This document shows, in pieces, positions 1-8,117 of a stretch of DNA of 48,756 nucleotides. Position 1 is the stretch's first letter. Every line of letters starts with the position of its first letter. The position numbers and the translations under genes were made by a program. The stretch spans positions 1-48,756 of the forward strand of contig NZ_MVDE01000037.1 in assembly GCF_002843385.1 (NCBI RefSeq), read 5' to 3'. The stretch comes from Labilibaculum manganireducens. Its GTDB lineage: Bacteria; Bacteroidota; Bacteroidia; Bacteroidales; Marinifilaceae. The notes below the pieces were generated by a model. The model was not told where the DNA came from, searched no databases, and worked only from the letters and a program-made list of their open reading frames with translations.

Positions 1-200
1 TACACCAGACATTTTGTCTAAAATATTTTTTATATGATATTTGCTATTGGATTTTCCTTTGAGAGTCATACTTAATAATTGCTTCGAAAACAAACATTAA
101 GATACTGATTCTTAAGGGATTATCCAAGCTTAAACACTGCTTATTCTTCTCATTTTCAACATTATAAGTCAAAACTTAACGAACTATTGTAATAGTAGAT

Positions 201-2486
201 ATGAAAAAATATAAATCATCCGTGATAAGGCTTTGCCGCTTCTCTTTTTATGCCCTGTTTTTTGTCTTTGCCGCATGTCAAAAAAATGACAAGGCTGTAG
301 AAATGGATTCGTTTGTCAGTTCATTACTAAATAAAATGACATTGAAAGAGAAGCTGGGGCAGCTTAATCTGGTTACTCCGGTAGCAGTAACAGGCCCACT
401 ATCTTCAAAAAATGTAAAAGAAAAGTTAATGGATGGCACCGGGGGCAATGTCTATGCAGTGATGCAAGACCCTGAATTTGTTCATTCATATGTTGTGTTA
501 GCTGATAGCTCAAGGCTTAAAATCCCCTTATTGAATGGTTTGGATATTATTCATGGTTACAAAACGGTTTTCCCTATTCCTTTGGGCTTATCATGTTCGT
601 GGGATACTGTTTTAATTGAAAAAACTGCAAGAGTAGCCGCTATCGAAGGTTCTGCCGAAGGGTATAACTGGACATTCTCGCCCATGGTTGACATTACACG
701 CGACCCACGTTGGGGAAGGGTTATGGAAGGTTCAGGTGAAGACCCTTACCTGGGTTCTGTAATTGCACGTGCCATGGTTAAAGGTTACCAGGGATCAGAT
801 TTAACAAATGAGACATCACTTATGTCCTGTGTCAAACATATTGGGATGTATGGTGCTGCCGAAGCTGGAAAAGATTACAATATCACCGATATGAGTCGAC
901 TAACCATGTATCAAAATTATTTGCCTCCTTATAAAGCAGCCATTGATGCGGGTGCCGGAAGTGTTATGACTTCCTTTAATGAAGTAGACGGAGTGCCGGC
1001 AACAGCGAATCAATGGTTGTTAACTGATTTACTAAGAAGTGAATGGGGGTTTGATGGATTTGTAGTTTCTGATGCCAATGCAGTAGCAGAATTAGAGGCT
1101 CATGGGGTGGCAGGAGATTATAAGCAAGCAGCAGTATTGGCTCTAAATGCAGGCGTTGATATGGATATGGCCAGTGAAAGTATGATGGCTTCATTGGAGC
1201 AAAGCTTAAATGAAGGTAAGGCTGATATAAAGCAGATTGACGATGCTTGCCGCCGGGTGCTGGAAGCAAAATATAAATTAGGGCTTTTTAAAGATCCGTA
1301 TCGAAATTATTCGCCAGGAAAAGCGGAAAATATTGTTTTATGCCAAGCGCATCGCCATTTATCAAAAAAAGCTGCTATAAAATCTATGGTTTTGTTGAAA
1401 AATGCCAATCAGGTATTACCCTTAAAAAAGGATGCTAAAATTGCCCTTGTAGGCCCATTTGCTAACGATAAAGGCGAGATGTTTAGTATGTGGGCACTTA
1501 GAGGCGAAAAGGATAGTGTAATAACTATTTTAGAAGGCATCAAAAACCTAAATACTAACGTTCAATATGCAAAAGGAACTCAAGTGATAGATGATAAAAA
1601 GTACAACTATAAAACTCGCTTCTATTTTGATGAAGATGAACAGCAAAAAATGGTGGCAGAGGCTTTAGAAATATCAAAAGGTGCGGATGTTATTGTTGCA
1701 GTATTAGGTGAGTCACGCAGAATGTTTGGCGAAGCAAGAAGCATGACTAATATTGAACTTCAGCATTGTCAGTTGGCGTTCTTAAAAGCACTCAAAGCAA
1801 CCGAAAAACCTGTTGTGTTGTTGCTCTCAAATGGTCGCCCGTTAGTTATTAGCGAAGCCTATCAATATGCTGATGCCATTTTAGAAACATGGAAATTAGG
1901 TACCGAAGCCGGAAACGCAGTGGCCGATGTATTGTTTGGCAACTATAATCCATCAGGTAAGTTAACGATGACTTTTCCTGCTTCATTGGGGCAAATACCA
2001 ATTTATTATAATCATAAAAATACAGGAAGACCTTATCCTTCAAAAAAACGGGGTATGGGTTATTTCTCAAATTATATGGACGAATATAATGCACCATCAT
2101 TTCCTTTTGGGTTTGGATTAAGTTATACTTCGTTTGACTACGGAAACATTGTATTGAGTGATACAATCATTACCGGAGTTGAAAACAAACTGACTGCTAC
2201 AATTAGAATTAAAAATACAGGCAAATATGCAGGAGAGGAAACAGCACAGTTGTATTTGAATGATCCTGTGGCATCAGTAACGAGACCTGTTAAAGAGTTA
2301 AAAAAATTTCAAAAAGTGTTCTTACAACCGCAAGAAACGAAGCAACTGACATTTGAGCTCACAAGTGAAGATCTTAAGTTTTATAATAGTAAGCTAGAAT
2401 GGGATTGGGAACCTGGGGAGTTTGTAGTTTATATTGGAACAAATTCTCAAGAGGTTGAAAAGGTTGGATTTGTTTGGAAGAGATAA
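201..2486 (+). CDS. bglX: GH3 family beta-glucosidase, lipoprotein
   Basis: Predicted exo-acting beta-glucosidase that removes terminal beta-linked glucose from oligosaccharides at the cell envelope. The N-terminus is a lipoprotein signal with a short hydrophobic run and a lipobox ending FAAC (Cys about residue 26), so the protein is probably lipid-anchored. The N-terminal GH3 barrel carries the BglX-like signature NGLDIIHGYKTVFPIPLGL and the nucleophile loop FVVSDANAV (Asp in the SDxxA position). The GH3 C-terminal alpha/beta domain follows from about residue 390, and a fibronectin-III-like domain fills the last ~80 residues (LYLNDPVASVTRPVKELKKF). At 761 aa it matches the usual BglX length. 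It stands alone, with no SusCD pair or second glycosidase visible. The family is clear; substrate preference is inferred. Confidence 0.92.
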   Translation: MKKYKSSVIRLCRFSFYALFFVFAACQKNDKAVEMDSFVSSLLNKMTLKEKLGQLNLVTPVAVTGPLSSKNVKEKLMDGTGGNVYAVMQDPEFVHSYVVLADSSRLKIPLLNGLDIIHGYKTVFPIPLGLSCSWDTVLIEKTARVAAIEGSAEGYNWTFSPMVDITRDPRWGRVMEGSGEDPYLGSVIARAMVKGYQGSDLTNETSLMSCVKHIGMYGAAEAGKDYNITDMSRLTMYQNYLPPYKAAIDAGAGSVMTSFNEVDGVPATANQWLLTDLLRSEWGFDGFVVSDANAVAELEAHGVAGDYKQAAVLALNAGVDMDMASESMMASLEQSLNEGKADIKQIDDACRRVLEAKYKLGLFKDPYRNYSPGKAENIVLCQAHRHLSKKAAIKSMVLLKNANQVLPLKKDAKIALVGPFANDKGEMFSMWALRGEKDSVITILEGIKNLNTNVQYAKGTQVIDDKKYNYKTRFYFDEDEQQKMVAEALEISKGADVIVAVLGESRRMFGEARSMTNIELQHCQLAFLKALKATEKPVVLLLSNGRPLVISEAYQYADAILETWKLGTEAGNAVADVLFGNYNPSGKLTMTFPASLGQIPIYYNHKNTGRPYPSKKRGMGYFSNYMDEYNAPSFPFGFGLSYTSFDYGNIVLSDTIITGVENKLTATIRIKNTGKYAGEETAQLYLNDPVASVTRPVKELKKFQKVFLQPQETKQLTFELTSEDLKFYNSKLEWDWEPGEFVVYIGTNSQEVEKVGFVWKR

Positions 2487-2689
2487 GTATATAAAAAGCA
2501 ACAATGAAATAGGCTTAATCCTAGTGAATTAAGTTTAAGTAGATAAGAGCTGTTTTTTGTGGTGAGTAGAAAGTTAGACTAAATTAGAATAGTTTAAATT
2601 GTAAAATTATGAAAAAATTATGCTTATTATTAGTTTTTAGGTAGAAAATATTAGTAAAAAAATAGAAGCCCCTTAAAATAAACTATTTA

Positions 2690-3169
2690 ATGATGAAAAA
2701 GAAGAAAACCATAGCGTTGGTGGCTCATGATAACAGGAAAAAAGATTTAATGGACTGGGTTGCATACAACTGGAAAGAATTGGTATTACATGATCTGGTA
2801 TGTACCGGAACAACAGGTTCGTTAGTCGGTGAAGTGCTGGAAAAAAAATGTGAGGAAAATAATGTAGTTCCCCCGATAATAACCAGGCTTAAATCCGGGC
2901 CATTAGGGGGAGATCAGCAACTAGGTTCATTAATAGCAGAACAAAAAGTAAATATCTTGATCTTCTTTTGGGATCCGATGCAGCCACAGCCGCATGATGT
3001 AGATGTAAAGGCCTTGTTAAGAATATGCGCACTCTATAATATTGTAACAGCAACCAACAGATCAACAGCAGATTTTGTTGTTTCAAGTCTATTATTTCAT
3101 CAGGACTATAAACCTATGTTGAAAGATTATACTGCCTATATAAAACGGCAAATTGATCCGTCTTCTTAA
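2690..3169 (+). CDS. mgsA: Methylglyoxal synthase
   Basis: Cytoplasmic enzyme converting dihydroxyacetone phosphate to methylglyoxal and phosphate, the overflow bypass of lower glycolysis. The 159-aa product is close to the usual ~150 aa. Recognisable motifs are IALVAHDNRK at the N-terminus (substrate-binding His), TGTTG (phosphate binding), GPLGGDQQLGSLI (catalytic Asp) and the conserved FFWDPMQPQPHDVDVKALLR stretch. Two ATG codons stand in tandem at 2690 and 2693, so the start is uncertain by one residue. It is the last core gene before the conjugative element. Confidence 0.95.
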   Translation: MMKKKKTIALVAHDNRKKDLMDWVAYNWKELVLHDLVCTGTTGSLVGEVLEKKCEENNVVPPIITRLKSGPLGGDQQLGSLIAEQKVNILIFFWDPMQPQPHDVDVKALLRICALYNIVTATNRSTADFVVSSLLFHQDYKPMLKDYTAYIKRQIDPSS

Positions 3170-3175
3170 AACCGG

Positions 3176-3204
3176 TTTGCAGGATAAAAAGTCATTCCTG
3201 CAAA
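3176..3204. terminator. Perfect 9-bp stem-loop after mgsA
   Basis: TTTGCAGGA (3176-3184) pairs perfectly with TCCTGCAAA (3196-3204) around an 11-nt loop, 6 nt after the mgsA stop. There is no good T-tract, so it may be a weak terminator, an mRNA 3' stabiliser, or part of an element boundary. It lies between the last core gene and the first ICE-type gene. Confidence 0.4.
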
Positions 3205-3223
3205 TAATGAATTTTGTTGTGCC

Positions 3224-4057
3224 ATGAAAAATTACATTTGGATTACTGATGATTTGGAAAATTCCTTGAAACAAAAAGAAAAGGTTTCCAATCAATTAAC
3301 AGTGCAGTTAGAGTATGCAATTGGCCATTGCAAGATTGCATTGAACAAATTGCGGGAACATGTTATTGAGGAAGGATTCCCGGATAAAGCTTCTGAAATC
3401 TACTTTTTCAAGAAAATCAAACCGGGAGTATACAGTAAAATGTTATTCTATCAGGCTGTTTTTGAACTGGAAAGTTTTCGAATGATTGCGAACAAGGATT
3501 CTTACAAAAAGCATCTGGATACTGAGATGGATAAGATTACGGAATACTTTGAGAAAAATCATGTCAAGGTTCAGTATTACCAATGTAATTTTGAGCATCT
3601 GGATGAAAAATATTTTATCCGCAGTGAACCGGAAATTCCTGTTCAGTTGAAAAATCACTTTTCGCTGATTGACGAAGCCTTTTTTACCTGGCACGATCAT
3701 ACCTTTTCAGTAATTATGGCTTTTTACTTGCTTCTGGAACATATTTGTAATGAGTTGCGAAGCCTGAATTCCGGAAGTGAGTTATTATTATCGGAGAAAA
3801 AGTCACAAATGCATTGGACAGGAAGCAAGGTTGCCCTTGTTGAATTAATATATGCCTTGCAGGGAAGCGGAATGATCGATCACGGCAATATTGGCATCAA
3901 AGAACTTGCAAATCGGTTTGAATGTCTGTTCAATACAGACTTGAAAGATTATTACCGTTCCTGGATTGAGATCAAACAGCGAAAAATAGAACCAACCAAA
4001 TTTATCGATCTGTTGCAAACAGTATTGCGTTCGAGGATTGATGAATCGGGGAATTAA
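3224..4057 (+). CDS. RteC-like ICE regulator
   Basis: 277-aa cytoplasmic protein resembling RteC, the DNA-binding protein that in CTnDOT activates the excision operon. Seen features are a mostly helical, charged N-terminal half, the RteC-type segment KIKPGVYSKMLFYQAVFELESFRM, and a C-terminal part (SKVALVELIYALQGSGMIDHG...IKELANRFECLFNTDLKDYYRSW) that is typical of the family's winged-helix end. No rteA/rteB two-component pair or tetracycline-resistance gene lies nearby, so it may respond to a different signal here. The assignment rests on sequence pattern; the role in excision is inferred from the family. Confidence 0.75.
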   Translation: MKNYIWITDDLENSLKQKEKVSNQLTVQLEYAIGHCKIALNKLREHVIEEGFPDKASEIYFFKKIKPGVYSKMLFYQAVFELESFRMIANKDSYKKHLDTEMDKITEYFEKNHVKVQYYQCNFEHLDEKYFIRSEPEIPVQLKNHFSLIDEAFFTWHDHTFSVIMAFYLLLEHICNELRSLNSGSELLLSEKKSQMHWTGSKVALVELIYALQGSGMIDHGNIGIKELANRFECLFNTDLKDYYRSWIEIKQRKIEPTKFIDLLQTVLRSRIDESGN

Positions 4058-4183
4058 TTTAAATTATTTTGAAACCCATGTTTAATATTTTTGTAATTGT
4101 AGTAATATGAATGAATGAAAATGATCCCGATTGGGATACTCTTAAAATATAAAAAGCGTTAGCTTTTTATTCTTGCTTCTAAA

Positions 4184-4275
4184 AACGCCAAATAATTAAA
4201 ATGCAACAAGAATAATGAGATGACGCTCACGTTTGGCGTGGGCTATTCTTATTTGTTGCATGGGTGATTGGCGTT
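4184..4275. repeat. 92-nt nested inverted repeat (long imperfect hairpin)
   Basis: The outer arms AACGCCAA (4184-4191) and TTGGCGTT (4268-4275) are exact reverse complements. Inside them ATGCAACAA (4201-4209) pairs with TTGTTGCAT (4253-4261), and GAATA (4210-4214) pairs with TATTC (4244-4248) after a 4-nt bulge. The apex holds further GCG/CGC complementarity. It occupies the otherwise gene-free stretch between the rteC-like gene and the next ORF. It could be a structured leader RNA, an origin-type hairpin or a protein-binding site; function unknown. Confidence 0.8.
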
Positions 4276-4356
4276 ACCTGGGAGCAGTAAGTTATGGTTC
4301 CACGCCTCTTTGTTTACATACGCATTGCTGTTTTTAACCCAATAAAATTTATTGAA

Positions 4357-4632
4357 ATGTTATTTAATCATCCAAAGTTTTGTGAGAATGCCGATTTGGT
4401 ATCCGTAATTTCCCAATGTCCTTTTGATTCTCCCGTAGATAATTGTCCTTTTAGACAGTATTATATGCTTCAAAACGAGATTTTACAAATTCAGGAATTA
4501 CTCTATGTTCCAGAAAATCAACTTGATAAAATGAGGGATTTTCACCGGGAGTGTTTTAAAAAACAAATTCATAAAAAGAAGGTTAGGTTGGATAAAGACT
4601 GGAAGTATGCAGCATCCATATTGGAAAAGTAA
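4357..4632 (+). CDS. Small Cys-containing hypothetical protein
   Basis: 91-aa protein starting at the ATG at 4357. An in-frame ATG at 4294 would add 21 hydrophobic residues of unlikely composition and begin right beside the long hairpin, so the shorter form is preferred. Two CPF motifs (SQCPFDSPVDNCPF) near residues 20-31 might bind metal, followed by a helical, Lys-rich C-terminus. Short proteins of this look occur near RteC-like genes in Bacteroidota elements, but I cannot name a family or function. Confidence 0.55.
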   Translation: MLFNHPKFCENADLVSVISQCPFDSPVDNCPFRQYYMLQNEILQIQELLYVPENQLDKMRDFHRECFKKQIHKKKVRLDKDWKYAASILEK

Positions 4633-4651
4633 TTCCTGTTCATCAATAAAT

Positions 4652-4674
4652 AGTTCCCAGCATGGGAAAGAACT
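4652..4674. promoter_or_regulatory. Dyad-symmetric site upstream of HTH gene
   Basis: TTCCCA (4654-4659) and TGGGAA (4663-4668) form a perfect dyad with a 3-nt centre. They are flanked by AGTT/AACT and, further out, by GTTCA (4638-4642) and TGAAC (4676-4680). It lies about 70 nt before the HTH protein start and could be its operator; alternatively it is the transcript end of the preceding small gene, although no T-tract follows. Confidence 0.35.
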
Positions 4675-4744
4675 GTGAACTAATCAGTTTAAAGAGTTGC
4701 AATTTGTGGTCAAAGTCATATTGTTTCATTTAAACAAGAATCTT

Positions 4745-5041
4745 ATGCCAACAGAAATTGTGACCACCGATGATTTACGGGAATTCAAAATCGAATTACT
4801 CGACGAACTCAAAAAAATCTTAAAAGAACACCACGGACAGCCCTCTAAAAAGTGGCTGAAAACCTGTGAAGTACGTGAATTGCTGGGGATCTCCCCCGGA
4901 ACCCTTCAAAACATGAGAACAAATGGGACACTTCCTTATGCTAAAGTAGGAGGCGTAATGTTCTATGACTATGAAAACATCAAAAAGATGTTGGATAAAA
5001 ACCAGGTGAAAAGCCGTTTTCCCTCTGAGAGCCTTAAATGA
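4745..5041 (+). CDS. Excisionase-like helix-turn-helix protein
   Basis: 98-aa DNA-binding protein. The N-terminus is a charged helix; the C-terminal half is a MerR/excisionase-type HTH with KTCEVRELLGISPGTLQNMR followed by the wing-like segment GTLPYAKVGGVMFYD. Proteins of this type in Bacteroidota ICEs act as excision factors or regulators of the following genes. I start it at ATG 4745 (MPTEIV) rather than upstream in-frame codons because the extra residues are hydrophobic and lack similarity to the family. Its stop overlaps the next start (ATGA at 5038-5041), indicating translational coupling. Confidence 0.8.
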   Translation: MPTEIVTTDDLREFKIELLDELKKILKEHHGQPSKKWLKTCEVRELLGISPGTLQNMRTNGTLPYAKVGGVMFYDYENIKKMLDKNQVKSRFPSESLK

Positions 5042-5490
5042 ATTACATTCGCCATTTGAATGGGTTTTTTCAACGCTTGGAGCAGGATGAAAGAATGACA
5101 GCATATCACATCAGCCTGTACCTGTCCTGTTTTCAGCTATGGAACCTGAACCGGTTTAAAAATCCCATTTCCATTTGTCGCTTTGAAATGATGAGACTCT
5201 CCAGAATTGGCTCAGTAAATACCTATGCCCGTTGCATGAAGCAACTCAGTCAGTGGGGGTATCTTGAGTATTCTCCTTCCGCCAATTTGCATTCTGGCAG
5301 TATGCTTAGCTGTATCAGATTTGATATTAGTGTCGAGACCACAGGAGATACAGCAAGTGATACACTTTTAATAAACAATACAAACAATAAAAAGGAGAGT
5401 AAACAAGACGAATCTAAAAAGAGACAGGGAAAAACAGCCAAAACCAGATTAAATGTCAGCACCGACAAAGATTACTCCGAACCCCTATAG
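5038..5490 (+). CDS. ICE replication/regulatory protein, winged-helix-like
   Basis: 150-aa protein translated in a coupled arrangement with the HTH gene before it (ATGA overlap) and the ATPase gene after it (38-bp overlap). The first ~100 residues (YHISLYLSCFQLWNLNRFKNP...RLSRIGSVNTYARCMKQLSQWGYLEYSPSA) read as a winged helix resembling the DNA-binding domains of replication-initiation proteins. The C-terminus is a Ser/Lys/Asn-rich tail (NNTNNKKESKQDESKKRQGK), probably disordered. Position before a DnaC-like ATPase suggests DNA replication or partition of the excised circle. Function is inferred from context. Confidence 0.6.
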   Translation: MNYIRHLNGFFQRLEQDERMTAYHISLYLSCFQLWNLNRFKNPISICRFEMMRLSRIGSVNTYARCMKQLSQWGYLEYSPSANLHSGSMLSCIRFDISVETTGDTASDTLLINNTNNKKESKQDESKKRQGKTAKTRLNVSTDKDYSEPL

Positions 5491-6139
5491 TGAGGCAGCC
5501 AGTTTCAGAGATGGAAATTACCAGTTTAATTTTTCAAGCTGTTTGAAATGGCTGGAAAAAAATGGTCAAAATGCCTTTGGTTCTCACTTTACAATCAGCA
5601 GGGAAGATCATGAATTGATTTTCAAACTACTGGTTTATGCAATAGGGGATAAAGACTGTTGCAAACAATGGGGAATAAGCCTTTGCAAGGGGATTCTATT
5701 GATTGGTCCAATCGGCTGTGGTAAAACCTCTTTGATCAGCTTGGTGAATAACTTCTTTCCTGTTGAAAAACAATTTCAAATGAAATCATCCCGGGAAATC
5801 AGTTTTGAATTTGAAAAGGAAGGTTACAGGGTGATCAACCGTTACGGCAGCGGGTTTGTACATTCCCTTGGAGGACGAATCCGATCCGGAATTATCTGCT
5901 TCGATGACCTGGGGATAGAACAATCACAAAAATACTACGGCAATGAATGCAATGTTCTGGCTGAGATACTATTGAGCCGTTATGATCTTTTTGTGCAGAG
6001 AAAGATTCTAACCCATGCAACCACCAATCTTTCTGCCTCGGAGCTGGAAACACTTTATGGAAATCGCGTTCGCAGCAGGATGCGGGAAATGTTTAACCTG
6101 ATCGCTTTTGATAAGCATTCCAGAGACAAAAGAAATTGA
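5453..6139 (+). CDS. DnaC-like P-loop ATPase
   Basis: 228-aa AAA-type ATPase. The Walker A motif is GPIGCGKTS (about residues 84-92) and the Walker B is IICFDDLG (about residues 143-150), followed by an arginine-rich region containing YGNRVRSRMREMF as in DnaC/IstB-type helicase loaders. It lies last in the three-gene cluster with the HTH and winged-helix proteins, overlapping its predecessor by 38 bp. A helicase-loading or replication role for the ICE is inferred from the family; a regulatory ATPase is the alternative. Confidence 0.7.
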   Translation: MSAPTKITPNPYSEAASFRDGNYQFNFSSCLKWLEKNGQNAFGSHFTISREDHELIFKLLVYAIGDKDCCKQWGISLCKGILLIGPIGCGKTSLISLVNNFFPVEKQFQMKSSREISFEFEKEGYRVINRYGSGFVHSLGGRIRSGIICFDDLGIEQSQKYYGNECNVLAEILLSRYDLFVQRKILTHATTNLSASELETLYGNRVRSRMREMFNLIAFDKHSRDKRN

Positions 6140-7051
6140 AGGTTTTCCCTTGTGTTACAGCATATTCACTTCATCTGTTCAATCGCTGTTTTTCCCTGTT
6201 CGTTCCTCCCTGGGACTACCGCTTTCTTTCACAGGTTCAGTAAAAAAGAAGTATCACACCCTACAGCAAAAGCTTCCTTTCAGTCAGGCTTTTCTACTAA
6301 TTTTTGTGTTGAAACATGAATTGAAGGGAAGAAGAAAATGAGCAGGTATGCCCCGTGCAGACCCATTCAGCTCATTCATTCATTCTTACCGTAAAATACA
6401 CCACTGCTTTCTTTTTGGAATTTTATCCGGTATTCATTACTTCCCTAAAAGCGTCTTTCACTCCCCGGATCAAGAGTATGCTTTCACCTTAATTATACCG
6501 TTTAAAAAATCAAATATCTATCGTTATTACAAGCATACACCTGATTTTTCCACCGCATAGCATCCTTTTGCCTGATTGAATAAAAACAATCAAAGAAAGC
6601 AAAAAGAAAGCCCAATGTAGCCCGGAGTCCCGCAGGCTTCCGCATTTTAAAATACAAGGCCGGGCAGGGTACCCCTTAGATTTACAAGAGCCTGTTTTAA
6701 GCAGGCATAGTTTCGGGCAGCCTTGTATTTTATCCCACTCCAGGCTCTGTAATGACTTTCTTTTCTTTTTTTGTGTCTTTTTTCTCTTCTTTTAATGTAA
6801 TCAGGCAACAAATAAAACCAAAGAGGTTCATCTGGTAACCCAATTGGAGGTGAAATGGATTGGCACCTGTCAATTGGTTTAAAAAGAGGTTATTTTCCTT
6901 TAAATAAACTGATTTTAATTGATCAATAAAAAACACCCAGCTTGTTCCCAAGCTGTGAAATCAGCCCATTTCAATTTCAGAGCTTTGTTTCATCGAATCC
7001 GAAATGATCCGGTTCGAAAATTAGTAATTCATAAACGAAATACAATAGCTA
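6140..7051. other. Gene-free region before the tra operon
   Basis: About 0.9 kb with no convincing gene on either strand. Short open frames at 6108-6341 and 6348-6560 have no coding character. The region contains the structured element at 6591-6773. The remaining parts (6140-6590 and 6774-7051) show no other feature I can support. Its position just upstream of the first transfer gene makes it the likely place for the tra promoter and for any regulatory RNA. Confidence 0.6.
6591..6773. repeat. 183-nt structured inverted-repeat element
   Basis: TAAAATACAAGG (6648-6659) and CCTTGTATTTTA (6721-6732) form a perfect 12-bp inverted repeat. Within the intervening sequence GCCTG (6690-6694) can pair with CAGGC (6702-6706). 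A competing pairing joins AGAGCCTG (6687-6694) with CAGGCTCT (6741-6748). Purine-rich CAAAGAAAG...AGAAAG (6591-6610) faces the pyrimidine-rich CTTTC...TTTTTTTG (6756-6773). This dense, mutually exclusive complementarity without coding potential suggests a structured RNA, a regulatory leader or an origin-like site. Confidence 0.7.
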
Positions 7052-7396
7052 ATGTTTGGATTGGAACAAATTGCCTGGTCTGATTTTCTTAGCCTGATTG
7101 CTTTGCTGTTTCTGTTTTGGTACCTGTTTTTGCTTCAGCTTGCCTGGAGAAAAGACAAGACAAATCAAAAGCAAGCCCTTTTTGAAAATGATGCCGGGCT
7201 GGACTCTTCAGGAAAAGAACTTTCCCTTTTAAAAGTTTCAGCAGGTGATTTTACATCACAGCTGAAAGCTCCTGTTTCCGAAGAGAAACTTTCATTGGTT
7301 TCCTCTTTCTATGAAGAAACCGGCATGGATGAAGGCTATGAACTGGATTATTTCCTGGGAGGGCATGACGCTTCCCTGTTTACCATTCTGAGCTAG
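7052..7396 (+). CDS. Small inner-membrane protein at start of tra operon
   Basis: 114-aa protein with one N-terminal membrane segment (FLSLIALLFLFWYLFLLQLAW, about residues 12-32) followed by a charged, acidic cytoplasmic or periplasmic tail. It is the first ORF of the transfer operon, 37 bp before traE. No family is recognised; position suggests a divergent counterpart of the small TraC/TraD proteins of CTnDOT-type elements, but that is inference only. Confidence 0.6.
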   Translation: MFGLEQIAWSDFLSLIALLFLFWYLFLLQLAWRKDKTNQKQALFENDAGLDSSGKELSLLKVSAGDFTSQLKAPVSEEKLSLVSSFYEETGMDEGYELDYFLGGHDASLFTILS

Positions 7397-7433
7397 GTAC
7401 AATGTGAATAATAACCATTAAAATACATTTCTT

Positions 7434-7748
7434 ATGAAACGAATGACCCGAAAGATTTTTCAAAACCTGTCCAGCCTGCTGCTAGGGCTGTATGGTTCCC
7501 TTTCCCTGCTGATGGCACAAAGTTCAACCGGGATTGACCAGGCCACCACGGAGATCAGTTCCTATGTCGATCCGGTTTCCAACCTGATCATTGCCATAGG
7601 CGCAGTGGTTGGGCTCATTGGCGGAGTGCGGGTGTACATCAAATGGCAAAGCGGCGACCAGGACACCCAAAAAGCCATCATGGGATGGTTTGGTGCCTGT
7701 TTGTTCTTAATCCTTGTGGGAGTTGTCATCAAAGCATTCTTCTCCTGA
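7434..7748 (+). CDS. traE: Conjugal transfer protein TraE (DUF4134)
   Basis: 104-aa membrane protein with an N-terminal signal-like helix (SLLLGLYGSLSLLMAQ) and two transmembrane segments (NLIIAIGAVVGLIGGVRVYI and the C-terminal GACLFLILVGVVIKAF). The pattern, including KWQSGDQDTQKAIMGWFGA, matches the TraE/DUF4134 family of Bacteroidota conjugative transposons, thought to be pilin-like (VirB2-like). Its stop codon overlaps the traF start (TGATG at 7746-7750). Confidence 0.85.
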   Translation: MKRMTRKIFQNLSSLLLGLYGSLSLLMAQSSTGIDQATTEISSYVDPVSNLIIAIGAVVGLIGGVRVYIKWQSGDQDTQKAIMGWFGACLFLILVGVVIKAFFS

Positions 7749-8044
7749 TGGAAAGCTATCACATTCAAAAGACAGACACCAGCCTCTACGTCAAAGGCTT
7801 TTCAGGGAACCTGGTTTATCTGGCACTGTACAGCATCATCGGAACATTTATTCTGTTTGTCTTGCTCTACATCCTGGCTGGAGTCTTTACCGCCCTTGTT
7901 GTGTGTACCCCCTGCTTTTTTACCCTTCTCTACCGGCTCAGCAGAATTCAAAAGAAATACGGACACAATGGATGGAGCAAAAAAAGACATGCCGGGAAAC
8001 TCCCTCAGTTTATCACAGTCAAAACAAGAATCTGTCAAAGTTAA
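7748..8044 (+). CDS. traF: Conjugal transfer protein TraF (DUF4133)
   Basis: 98-aa membrane protein, VirB3-like by position. It starts at ATG 7748, overlapping the traE stop; the longer open frame upstream is only the shadow of traE. The beginning YHIQKTDTSLYVKGFSGNLVYLALY and two hydrophobic segments (about residues 22-60) match the TraF/DUF4133 pattern, followed by a basic C-terminus. Directly precedes traG as in other elements of this type. Confidence 0.82.
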   Translation: MESYHIQKTDTSLYVKGFSGNLVYLALYSIIGTFILFVLLYILAGVFTALVVCTPCFFTLLYRLSRIQKKYGHNGWSKKRHAGKLPQFITVKTRICQS

Positions 8045-8117
8045 ATCATGAAACGAACATGAATTTTAACATTCTAAAATACTCACAAAAGAATGATTAA
8101 AATTCATCGGGAGTTCC

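Noticed and set aside
1-200. Promoter TTTG (13-16) and GATATTTG (36-43) upstream of the beta-glucosidase
   Set aside because: The second box does not fit TAnnTTTG and would give a 150-nt leader with nothing recognisable; left out as unsupported. No gene is seen in 1-200.
3176-3191. Resemblance of TTTGCAGGATAAAAAG to TTTGTAGGATTAAAG at 29105-29119 as ICE direct repeats
   Set aside because: The match needs mismatches and a length change, and the left copy is explained as one arm of a hairpin after mgsA. Too weak to call att sites.
4184-4275. Integron attC site
   Set aside because: The hairpin resembles an attC in shape, but the required RYYYAAC / GTTRRRY boxes are absent and there is no integron integrase or cassette.
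6108-6560. Two short open frames (6108-6341 and 6348-6560)
   Set aside because: Composition is not protein-like (many Phe/Ser/His, no recognisable domain), the first starts inside the ATPase gene in another frame, and no promoter or coupling is visible.
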